A stretch of 8,464 nucleotides of DNA, taken from assembly GCA_905236615.1 (NCBI GenBank), contig CAJORC010000440.1, positions 1 to 8,464 of the forward strand, read 5' to 3'. The notes under the pieces are model-generated. The model worked only from the letters and a program-made list of their open reading frames with translations, was not told where the DNA came from and made no database searches. Source of the DNA: an uncultured Lachnospiraceae bacterium (GTDB lineage: Bacteria; Bacillota; Clostridia; Lachnospirales; Lachnospiraceae). Positions 1 through 7,251 of this stretch are shown in pieces; the first letter of the stretch is position 1, and every line of letters begins with the position of its first letter. The translations under genes and the position numbers were made by a program.

Positions 1-1
1 G

Positions 2-2293
2 TATTACAAAACAGAAAATGGAGAAAAGGATATAAAAGAACTGTCGGTAAGACAGGGCGCCATAGTCATCAATAAGAACAGCGACGAAGAGATAGTCGCA
101 GATGAAGACGGAAACTATAAGCTCTGCTGTGAATTAAGCGGTCAGTGGGAAGATTTTCATTTAGACGGAATGCTTGTAAGCGGAAGTTCCGCAGAAGCTA
201 TTCCTGCAGATGAACTTTACAATGGGGAATTTCCGATCAAAAGGCTTAAGGGAGGATACTGTTTCGGACGTGTACCTGCACCTTTTGAGGAATTTTATAT
301 AAAATCCGATACGGCTTTTAATAAAAAAGGCGCAACAGTCAATCTGCTATTTGACCTGGATATAGTGACCTATATGGGTTATGACGATTCAACGCCGCAG
401 TATAACTATGGTGAAAACATCATTGATAAAAATGCGGCTGTAAGAGCAGAGGCAGATGACGTATATATCAGCGAGGTAGTCTGGGAATATTTTAATGGTA
501 CGGCGTGGGATTACCTGGAAGCTAAGGGAACGGAAAATCCTTTTTCAGGTAAGAATGACGGAGCGTTGTCAGTACGATTTACAATCCCGGAAGACATAGA
601 GATGAGCGATCTCAATGCAAGGGAAGGTTATTACATAAGAGCCAGGGTTGTGAATGTTGAGAATGTTTTCACAACAAGGCCCCGATGGCTTCTGCCTTTC
701 GTAAAGGATGTGAAGATAAGCTGGGAATGCAGCGATGAACGTGTTCCACAGAAATTCGAGATGAGAAATAATGCAGAGGAACATATAGTAGAGGGCTGGG
801 ATGGAAAATCATCGGTATTGCTGGATGTTTTTTCGGATATAGAGGCTCCGCTACCTACTGTATATATGTGCTTTGAACGCCCGTTAAAGGGTTTTCCATT
901 CTCAATGATGTTTGATGTGGAGAATAATTCACTTCTGGCAGAGCAGGTCAGATATGAGCTATGGACGGGAAAAAGATTTGAAACGGTTCATGTGATCGAT
1001 GACAGTGATAACATGGAGCATTCCGGAGCGGTTTATTTTTACTTCAATCATGAAGCTGAAGAGAGGACGATCTTTGGAGAAAGCGGTTACTGGATGAGGC
1101 TTACTGCCGGACAGAAACCGGTAAGATCGAGAAGGATAAGTCCAAAAGTAAAGGGAATCAGCTTTAATGTTACCAAAGCCATTCAGAGACAGCATGCCGA
1201 TGAGGAATCTTTTTCGACGGACAGCTATGAAAAGAATAAAACCATAAAGCTTCTGCATACTCCGGTCATTGATCTGGAAATCTGGATCAACGAGACTGAT
1301 GGCATAAAGACAGAAGTTATAAATAATCTGAAAAAAGACTATCCCGAACGTCTTCGTGAAGAAGAAAATGAAGACGGTGAGCTAAATTACTGGATAAAGT
1401 GGAAGCGGATAAGCGAGAGCGACAGTGATTCAGCTGAAGACCGGGTATATCGGGTTGATCCATACAGCGGCGAGATAAAATTCGGAGACGGTAAGTATGG
1501 AATGATAGTTCCTGAAGGCTTTGAAAATATCAGAGTAAATTATACTTACGGCGGAGGAGCAGAGGGAAATGCCGAAAAGGGCGCACTAAAGCAGTTCCTT
1601 ATCCCGGTGCCCAGAGTTGAAGACGTAATAAATATATCAGCCTTAAGCGGCGGCATGGGAAAAGGAGAGAAGGATCGTCTCCTGAAATACGGCAAGTACA
1701 GGATAAGGCATCAGAATCGTGCGGTAGCAGCTGAGGATTTTGATCACCTTATATATGAAAATTTTGGAAATATAGCACATGTCAAGACTTTTGACGGACT
1801 GGACTCAGAGGGGAAAATATCTGCCGGTCATGTGACTGTGGTTGTGGAAGGAATGCTTGACGGAAATGGCAGGATGGATAAGGAACTCTGCTCAAAGGTG
1901 CGGAGGTTCTTAAGCAAAAGATGTGACTGCACCTTAGTTGCAGGGGGATTTCTTGATGTAAGGACTTCGACGAAGATCGAGATTTCAGCGGATATCACGG
2001 TAAGAATTGCCAATCCCGATGAAGCAGCAGCAACACAGCAGCAGATACAGAATGCTATGAAAAACCTTATCGATCAGAAATGGGCTGAAAGGGAAATCGG
2101 CGATCAGATACGTTTGAGCGAGGTATATAAGGCACTTAAAGGAATCAGGAATATCCGTGCCGTCCAAAAAATCATTTTCGAAGGAAGCTGGTACGAAAAT
2201 GGCAAGAGAATGCTTGCACCTATTGAAAATGATACAAAATTTCCTTTTGCCACAGTCAAAAGCGGTGAGCACAAAATAAACATTGAAATTTAA
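2..2293 (+). CDS. Baseplate J/gp6-like wedge protein, large form (5' end outside window)
   Basis: Probable baseplate wedge component of a contractile tail or injection machine, related to the 'putative baseplate assembly protein' group of P2 gpJ / T4 gp6-like proteins. The frame is open without a stop from base 2, so the gene starts left of the window. The first ATG, at 170, has no Shine-Dalgarno sequence and sits inside continuous coding. 763 residues are visible (numbered from base 2). Residues about 159-375 hold two similar beta-rich units, each with a W/Y-x(n)-G-x-x-W/F strand followed by a GYYIR or GYWMR strand. The core signature FGDG lies at residues 494-497, followed by a GGGAEGN turn. 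The helical J region with NRAVAAEDF is at 572-580. The C-terminus has the usual alpha/beta end domain. No signal peptide or membrane segment is seen in the visible part, which fits cytoplasmic assembly. The next gene follows after 22 bases. Family assignment is strong; the exact wedge position is inferred. Confidence 0.88.
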   Translation, partial: YYKTENGEKDIKELSVRQGAIVINKNSDEEIVADEDGNYKLCCELSGQWEDFHLDGMLVSGSSAEAIPADELYNGEFPIKRLKGGYCFGRVPAPFEEFYIKSDTAFNKKGATVNLLFDLDIVTYMGYDDSTPQYNYGENIIDKNAAVRAEADDVYISEVVWEYFNGTAWDYLEAKGTENPFSGKNDGALSVRFTIPEDIEMSDLNAREGYYIRARVVNVENVFTTRPRWLLPFVKDVKISWECSDERVPQKFEMRNNAEEHIVEGWDGKSSVLLDVFSDIEAPLPTVYMCFERPLKGFPFSMMFDVENNSLLAEQVRYELWTGKRFETVHVIDDSDNMEHSGAVYFYFNHEAEERTIFGESGYWMRLTAGQKPVRSRRISPKVKGISFNVTKAIQRQHADEESFSTDSYEKNKTIKLLHTPVIDLEIWINETDGIKTEVINNLKKDYPERLREEENEDGELNYWIKWKRISESDSDSAEDRVYRVDPYSGEIKFGDGKYGMIVPEGFENIRVNYTYGGGAEGNAEKGALKQFLIPVPRVEDVINISALSGGMGKGEKDRLLKYGKYRIRHQNRAVAAEDFDHLIYENFGNIAHVKTFDGLDSEGKISAGHVTVVVEGMLDGNGRMDKELCSKVRRFLSKRCDCTLVAGGFLDVRTSTKIEISADITVRIANPDEAAATQQQIQNAMKNLIDQKWAEREIGDQIRLSEVYKALKGIRNIRAVQKIIFEGSWYENGKRMLAPIENDTKFPFATVKSGEHKINIEI

Positions 2294-2301
2294 GAGGTAA
2301 C

Positions 2302-2306
2302 GAGGG
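2302..2306 (+). promoter_or_regulatory. Ribosome binding site for the second baseplate gene
   Basis: GAGGG lies 9 bases before the ATG at 2316, in the 22-base gap after the previous stop codon. A second purine run, AAGGGG at 2309-2314, is only one base from the ATG and too close to be the main site. No promoter-like sequence fits in the gap, so the gene is most likely read from the upstream transcript. Confidence 0.6.
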
Positions 2307-2315
2307 TTAAGGGGT

Positions 2316-4349
2316 ATGATACAGGCAAAAAATCTCGATAATCAGAATTTTGAGGATATAACACAGCGGGCTGTATCGCGCATCCCCAATTATTCGGACA
2401 ACTGGACTAATTTCAATCTATCAGATCCGGGAATCACACTGCTTGATCTCTTTGCATGGTACAAGGAAATGGAGCAGTATGAGATAAATTTCTACAGTGA
2501 GGCGATAGCTGAAAGACTCTTGAGGCTCACGGGGATCGAGAGACTTAAGACGAGGCCTGCCGAATGTATGATACATATCCCTGAGGATATGAAGAAGGCT
2601 TATCCCAGGTATTCAAGGCTTGAGACTAAAGAGGGCATCGTTTTTGAAACAGATGAAGAGATTCCGGAGATCATTCCTGCAATAAAGGGAGTCTACATAA
2701 GAAAAAAGGACGGGGAAACAGATGTAGGAAACATCCTTAATGAAGGAGTTGGCATCCATCCTTTTGAAGAATACGGAGACAGAAATTCCGGACTTGTTCT
2801 TGAATTTGATTATCTTAGCAGCAAGACGATAGGTGTAACTTTTGATATAGCGGAACTTACAAAAGGACACAGAAATCCGCCTGATGACTTGAGCGAAGCA
2901 CCGCGAACACTTTTCTGGCATTGGGAAGGAAGCAGTGAGAACTGCATGCTCTCTGATGAGACCAATGCATTATCTAAAAGTGGACGGATATTTTTCAGAG
3001 TAATGGGAAAGAGACTTATCGGAAGTCTTATAGAGCCAGGCTGCGAAGAAGAAGTCGTAATAAAGCGTATAAACTGCGGAGATTACAAGGCAATACAGAA
3101 AAGAACCGTAGCGAAGACAGAATATATCAGGGTTGAGAGAAAGGCAGACAAAAGGATCGAATTTGATGCCATTCCAATCGGTGATATAGGGCTGAATCTT
3201 TTTCTGAGAACGAAAAAAGGATGGAAGCAGATAAATTATGAAGGTGAATATACAAGTGAATACCGGCTGAAGGGATGTCGTTTTGACACAAGGGAAGCGG
3301 TGGATGACGGAAAAGAAAACTTAAGGATCTCTTTTGCAGAGGCACTTATCCATGAAGAGCTTTTCTATGACTCAACGGGAATGCCGGGGCAGGAAATACA
3401 GCTCACCTTTCATGGAAAGATTCCATTGGAAGAATCCTTCATGCTGATATGCGATACGGTCATGGAGGACGGAAGTATTTCTGAAGAGGAATGGAGGGAA
3501 TGCCCGGATTTTTATTCGGCAGACAGCAGGTCAAGAGTTTTCATATATGACAGAGAAAATGAGAAGATAATTTTTGGTGACGGAAAAAGAGGCGCAATAG
3601 TTCCGAGAGGTGAAAAGGCAATAGTTATCGCGTCCATGGAACTCTCAGAGGGGGCAGGAGGAAATATCCCCCGTAATGCAGGCCTTAAGTTCATAGATGA
3701 AGAGTTTGAGGTTGAAAACAGAGAGGCATATTTCGGCAGGGACAGAGAAAAGATAAAAGACATGATGATGCGCTGCCGAAAGAGGATAAACAACACAAAA
3801 AAATGTGTCACTGTGGATGATTTCGAGAGAGCAGCACTAGAGACTCCGGGATTAAGGGTAGGATATGCGAGAGCGGTTCCCGGTTTTGACCGGCAGGAAC
3901 CGACAAAGGTCAGCAGATACCCCGTTGTTTCAGTAGTTGTCATACCTGATTCAGACAGCACACTTCCTATGCCGGACGAACGATTTTTAAGAGCGGTCCG
4001 GAGGAATATAGAAGACCGGAGGATAATTGGAACTCTGATACGGGTGACAGGACCGGTTTATATAGGGATTGATATAAGAATAGAAGCTGTAAGCAGCGGA
4101 ATAGTTCCCAAAGAAGCGGTTGAAGAAAAAATAATTGAACTCCTGAAACTCGGGAAACACAGACAGATAGGAGATCCTGTATTTGAAGGAGATATCGAAA
4201 GTGCAGTCTGTGAAATAGATGATATAGAGAGTGTGAGACGTATTGAGATTTCTACATCATCAGCAGAATGCTATAAGGATGCTTATGGATATATGGAAAT
4301 ACCGAAAGACGGAGTTCCATGGCTTAAAAGCTTAAAATTCAGGAGTTGA
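2316..4349 (+). CDS. Baseplate J/gp6-like wedge protein, second copy
   Basis: A complete 677-residue baseplate assembly protein of the gpJ/gp6-like group and a distant paralogue of the preceding gene. The N-terminus carries the family hallmark: a short helix followed by WTNFNLSDPGITLLDLFAW at residues 30-48, then the helix with YEINFY. This is typical of complete members and supports the ATG at 2316. A long beta-rich middle follows. The core motif FGDG is at residues 420-423, followed by a glycine-rich GAGGN turn and the J-domain VDDFE at 500-504. The C-terminal alpha/beta domain contains a GDPVFEGDIESAV helix. There is no signal peptide or membrane helix. In contractile tails, gp6-like proteins form the iris around the baseplate hub, and two different J-like proteins side by side are a feature of CIS operons (family knowledge). 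The stop codon is 5 bases before the next start, and the last codons carry that gene's ribosome binding site, so translation is probably coupled. Confidence 0.92.
   Translation: MIQAKNLDNQNFEDITQRAVSRIPNYSDNWTNFNLSDPGITLLDLFAWYKEMEQYEINFYSEAIAERLLRLTGIERLKTRPAECMIHIPEDMKKAYPRYSRLETKEGIVFETDEEIPEIIPAIKGVYIRKKDGETDVGNILNEGVGIHPFEEYGDRNSGLVLEFDYLSSKTIGVTFDIAELTKGHRNPPDDLSEAPRTLFWHWEGSSENCMLSDETNALSKSGRIFFRVMGKRLIGSLIEPGCEEEVVIKRINCGDYKAIQKRTVAKTEYIRVERKADKRIEFDAIPIGDIGLNLFLRTKKGWKQINYEGEYTSEYRLKGCRFDTREAVDDGKENLRISFAEALIHEELFYDSTGMPGQEIQLTFHGKIPLEESFMLICDTVMEDGSISEEEWRECPDFYSADSRSRVFIYDRENEKIIFGDGKRGAIVPRGEKAIVIASMELSEGAGGNIPRNAGLKFIDEEFEVENREAYFGRDREKIKDMMMRCRKRINNTKKCVTVDDFERAALETPGLRVGYARAVPGFDRQEPTKVSRYPVVSVVVIPDSDSTLPMPDERFLRAVRRNIEDRRIIGTLIRVTGPVYIGIDIRIEAVSSGIVPKEAVEEKIIELLKLGKHRQIGDPVFEGDIESAVCEIDDIESVRRIEISTSSAECYKDAYGYMEIPKDGVPWLKSLKFRS
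4341..4345 (+). promoter_or_regulatory. Ribosome binding site that fixes the start of the gpI-like gene
   Basis: AGGAG lies in the final codons of the preceding gene, 9 bases before the ATG at 4355. An in-frame TTG at 4346 would directly abut this site with no spacer and cannot use it. The ATG at 4355 is therefore the start, and the protein is 370 residues rather than 373. Confidence 0.85.
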
Positions 4350-4354
4350 CATCA

Positions 4355-5467
4355 ATGGGAAAAGGTCAGAAAAAACTGAACTTCAATAAAGCCGAAGACT
4401 GGATCAGATGTCGGGAAAAAGGCTTTTTACGACTTGGAGATTCCTTACAACTAAATCTTGAGAAGAGCAGGAGTGCTTTCCTTATTCTGCCTGAGATTGA
4501 CGGCGGAGAATATGGCTTTTTATGGGGAAGACTGGTGCTTATGGGATCTTTTCCTGATGACAGTGCTATAAGCGTATATGCAAAGGCGTGGGACGGAGAC
4601 TATAGCTTAGGAGAGTTTTCGGAAAATGATATGAAGGGGTCGGATGAGTCTATAAGAAAGAAGCTTATTGGACTGGCAGGACTTCCGCTATCGAAATCCA
4701 ATGACTGTCTTTTGGATCTGGAGGGACAAAAGCTTTTTCTGGCGTTGGAAATCTCCACAGGCGGCAGAGAAGCTCCTGAACTTAAAGAAATATCCATAGC
4801 GGTCGAGGGAGATCATATGCTCGATTACCTTCCTCCGATATACAGGAAGGATGATTTTACAAAGAGGTTTTTATCTGTTTTCAACAGCATGTTTCTTGAC
4901 ATGGAAAGCAGTATAGAGGATATTCCGAAACTTTTTGACCTTGCAAATGATGATGAAGATGTTATAAAAATGCTGGCCTCATGGCTTGATGTCCACGGAA
5001 GTTTATATGGCTATGACAAACTTAAAGAGTGGATAAAGACAGCATTTAGAGATCATGAGGAACAGTTTACGAAAAAGGGATTGTCACGGAGCATAGAGCG
5101 AATGACGGGAAAAGTTCCTCTCATTATAGAGCATTTCGAGGTTAATCCACATTCGGTTGAGTGCGCAGATTCAGAATTATATGAGAGACTTTACGGCGCA
5201 GATCCTTTTACGTTTTTTGTTCTTTTGCCGGAGGGAACTTTCAAGGACAGGGCAGAGCAGGAAAAGTTTCTGAGACACATGAAGGACAAGATACCGGCAG
5301 GAAGAAAGATGGAGCTTATAATTCTTAAGCAGGGAATACAGCTTGACTGGCATTCATATCTTGGTGCAAATTCACTTGTCGGGGATTATACGAGCGTTAA
5401 GATTGATGAAAATACAGCACTCCAGTTTGATACGGTTATAGGAGGAAAGGACGGAAGCAATGGCTAA
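4355..5467 (+). CDS. Phage tail protein I (P2 gpI)-like baseplate protein
   Basis: A 370-residue protein with a tail protein I-type domain, a baseplate component that in phage P2 works beside gpJ. Residues 1-150 form a beta-rich N-terminal region containing GRLVLMGSFPDDSAISV, which resembles the extra N-terminal domain seen in CIS-type members (recalled by pattern). The gpI-like core begins at residue 153 with DHMLDYLPPIYR, continues with a helix carrying FLSVFNSMFLDME, then FDLAND, ASWLDV and the helix ending in KKGLSRSIERMTG. The C-terminal part has a FFVLLP strand and ends with WHSYLGANS at 332-340, a pattern I associate with this family. No membrane segment is seen. The start is set by AGGAG at 4341-4345. 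The 3' end overlaps the next gene by 8 bases, which suggests translational coupling and balanced synthesis. The gpI assignment is firm; equivalence to a particular wedge protein in CIS structures is inference. Confidence 0.88.
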   Translation: MGKGQKKLNFNKAEDWIRCREKGFLRLGDSLQLNLEKSRSAFLILPEIDGGEYGFLWGRLVLMGSFPDDSAISVYAKAWDGDYSLGEFSENDMKGSDESIRKKLIGLAGLPLSKSNDCLLDLEGQKLFLALEISTGGREAPELKEISIAVEGDHMLDYLPPIYRKDDFTKRFLSVFNSMFLDMESSIEDIPKLFDLANDDEDVIKMLASWLDVHGSLYGYDKLKEWIKTAFRDHEEQFTKKGLSRSIERMTGKVPLIIEHFEVNPHSVECADSELYERLYGADPFTFFVLLPEGTFKDRAEQEKFLRHMKDKIPAGRKMELIILKQGIQLDWHSYLGANSLVGDYTSVKIDENTALQFDTVIGGKDGSNG

Positions 5468-7226
5468 TGATTTTTTTCCCGTTGAACGAAACAGATATTT
5501 TTACGGAAAACTTTTAACGGTTAAGGATTTTGAGGCAGAACAGAATTATAACCGGAATAAACACCGATTTTCAAATATAGTCATGAATGGGGCGGGTGTT
5601 GTATATGGCCTGGGAGTTACGGTTCATGACAATACGACACTGCTTATTGAAAGTGGTTTTGCCATTGACTATGACGGTCAGGAGATAGTAATTGAAGAAC
5701 CGCTGATAAGAAAACTTCCCATGATCGAAGGTTATGAGGATATAGTTGATTCCAATTCCGCATGGCTCGGAATTAGTTATGAAGAAGAAGCAATCAAGCC
5801 TGTAAATGCTGTTAATACGGGAAATACCGGCAATAGTGAATTCAATATGATGCGTGAGGGTTATAAGCTTTTCCTCACAGCAGAGAAGCCTGATTTCAAG
5901 GAGATACTTGAAAGTAATGGTTATAAAAATGTGAGTACGATATATTCAGCAGACAATCTTTCAATGGTCATTGCAGTAGATGACATAGTCGTTTCCGGAA
6001 GAGATCTTGAAGTACACGTTCTCATTGTAAAAGACTATGACACACCTCCTGTGAATTTCGTGCTTAGCGGAGAAAGTGAGTTTACGGAAGACGGAAGCAT
6101 TACACTTGAGTATTCACAGGGGACAACCGAGAAGAGACAGTGTCTTATCGTTGATCTTCCTGTAAGCATTAACGGCGTAAGTGAGTACAACGGACAGCTT
6201 TTCAGCAGGGATGTTGAACTCAACTTAAATATAGGCACAAGACATTACAAGAACTATATAAAGATACAGGCTGAGGTAAGTGCAGCTGCCTCAGAACAGG
6301 ATGCAGAAGAATTAAGGAGAAGCAGGGATAATCTTGCAGAGCATATAAGAGAAAAGAATGTACCCATATATCTTTCAAAGATAGAACTTATCCATTCAAC
6401 TGCAAGCGTATTTATAAACAGTCTGACGGATCTTCCTTTTGACCAGAAAGTGAGAAGATTAAACGGGGGCGGCGGAAAATCCGGCGGCATGATGGAGGTT
6501 CAGACGACAGTTCGAAAGCTTGATTATTGGCAGAAACCGGATGTAAAGTCTTCCTTCAATCCGAAGAACGGAAAACTCAGTCTTGACTTTGGAATACCGA
6601 CTCCTGAGCAGTATGACTATTCTGTATGTCACGGAGTGGTTGATCTGGAAATGCCCGGAGGTATAAAGGTTAATTCAAGGTTCTATTCTGAAGAGATACC
6701 TCACGGACTTGGGGCAGGGACGGTAGACGTAAGGCTTTCGATAGAATTTTTGACAGCTGAAAATGAGAAGGCGCTTCTTTTTGGAAATAAAGAAGTTTTT
6801 AAGTCGAAGAGCTCCGGAGTTAATCCACCATGGGCAGAAGCAGGAGCGGTAGTCTATCCCGAAAGGGGAACCATGAAGATAGGTGTATGGCTTCATGATA
6901 CCGTTGAAGGCAACCGCATAAGGGTTCACTTCTTTGCACAGAAGCCGGAGAGAGATACCGACAGGATTTATGATAAGTCCAAGCCTGTTGTAAGGATAAT
7001 ACCGGAAGTTACAAGACTTTCAGCCGGTGACAGGATGCACTTCAGGGCAATTGTAGACGGCAGTGATGATAAGGGCGTAACCTTCAGCATAGTTGAGGAA
7101 GGCGGCGGTGTTATCGATGTCAATGGAGTATATCAGGCACCTGAACAATCGGGAACTTATGAGATTATTGCTTCGTCCACCGCTGATCCGGATGTCAGTG
7201 CAAGTGCATATGTAATCGTAGAATAA
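5460..7226 (+). CDS. Modular CIS-associated protein with N-terminal RNRYFYGKLL motif and C-terminal Ig-like domain
   Basis: A 588-residue protein of unknown function, of a type repeatedly found next to gpJ/gpI-like genes in CIS-like clusters (family knowledge, from memory). Residues 9-30 hold the conserved block ERNRYFYGKLLTVKDFEAEQ, followed by a GVVYGLGV strand and a beta-rich segment with YDGQEIVI. Residues about 100-270 are beta-rich. A charged helix spans about 275-302. A glycine-rich hinge, GGGGKSGG at 336-343, leads to another beta domain containing SEEIPHGLGAGTV at 410-422. Residues 508-588 look like a bacterial Ig-like domain (Big_2 style), with GVYQAPEQSGTYEI and a terminal ASAYVIVE strand. 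No signal peptide is seen, so Ig-like surface display would have to be on the assembled particle. The ATG at 5460 overlaps the previous gene by 8 bases, with AAAGGA-type purines at 5446-5451 as the binding site. A structural baseplate extension or target-contacting appendage are both possible. Confidence 0.8.
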   Translation: MANDFFPVERNRYFYGKLLTVKDFEAEQNYNRNKHRFSNIVMNGAGVVYGLGVTVHDNTTLLIESGFAIDYDGQEIVIEEPLIRKLPMIEGYEDIVDSNSAWLGISYEEEAIKPVNAVNTGNTGNSEFNMMREGYKLFLTAEKPDFKEILESNGYKNVSTIYSADNLSMVIAVDDIVVSGRDLEVHVLIVKDYDTPPVNFVLSGESEFTEDGSITLEYSQGTTEKRQCLIVDLPVSINGVSEYNGQLFSRDVELNLNIGTRHYKNYIKIQAEVSAAASEQDAEELRRSRDNLAEHIREKNVPIYLSKIELIHSTASVFINSLTDLPFDQKVRRLNGGGGKSGGMMEVQTTVRKLDYWQKPDVKSSFNPKNGKLSLDFGIPTPEQYDYSVCHGVVDLEMPGGIKVNSRFYSEEIPHGLGAGTVDVRLSIEFLTAENEKALLFGNKEVFKSKSSGVNPPWAEAGAVVYPERGTMKIGVWLHDTVEGNRIRVHFFAQKPERDTDRIYDKSKPVVRIIPEVTRLSAGDRMHFRAIVDGSDDKGVTFSIVEEGGGVIDVNGVYQAPEQSGTYEIIASSTADPDVSASAYVIVE

Positions 7227-7235
7227 TAATTAAGC

Positions 7236-7239
7236 GGAG
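7236..7239 (+). promoter_or_regulatory. Ribosome binding site for the pseudokinase-like gene
   Basis: GGAG lies 12 bases before the ATG at 7252, in the 25-base gap after the previous stop. The spacing is longer than ideal, so this gene may be translated less than its neighbours. No alternative in-frame start with a better site is visible. The gap shows no hairpin followed by T residues, so read-through from the baseplate genes is expected. Confidence 0.5.
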
Positions 7240-7251
7240 TATATACAGAAT

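Noticed and set aside
2023..2045. CAG/GCA-rich short tandem pattern
   Set aside because: It encodes an Ala/Gln-rich stretch of helix (AAATQQQ) in the C-terminal domain of the first baseplate protein. It is too short and imperfect to be a repeat element.
3793..3808. Small inverted repeat ACACA-A6-TGTGT, hairpin or terminator-like
   Set aside because: It is a 5-bp weak stem inside the conserved J region of a coding gene with no T-run after it. It does not look like a terminator.
3512..3961. Antisense open frame of about 149 codons opposite the second baseplate gene
   Set aside because: It lies wholly opposite a well-supported gene, its product is low-complexity and serine/leucine-rich, and no binding site or family resemblance is seen. 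The other antisense frames in the window were dismissed for the same reasons.
6462..6491. GGGGKSGG resembling a Walker A nucleotide-binding loop
   Set aside because: The GxxxxGK[ST] spacing is not met, since the residue needed as the first glycine is a leucine, and no Walker B or NTPase fold surrounds it. It is better read as a flexible linker.
7110..7124. 15-base exact repeat GTTATCGATGTCAAT, also at 8100-8114
   Set aside because: Both copies encode the same short VIDVN peptide in two unrelated coding genes. There are only two copies with no flanking similarity, so chance is the simplest explanation.
7227..7251. Possible promoter or terminator between the baseplate genes and the pseudokinase-like gene
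   Set aside because: The 25 bases are AT-rich but show no -35/-10 pair with proper spacing and no hairpin with a T-run. They hold only a GGAG binding site.
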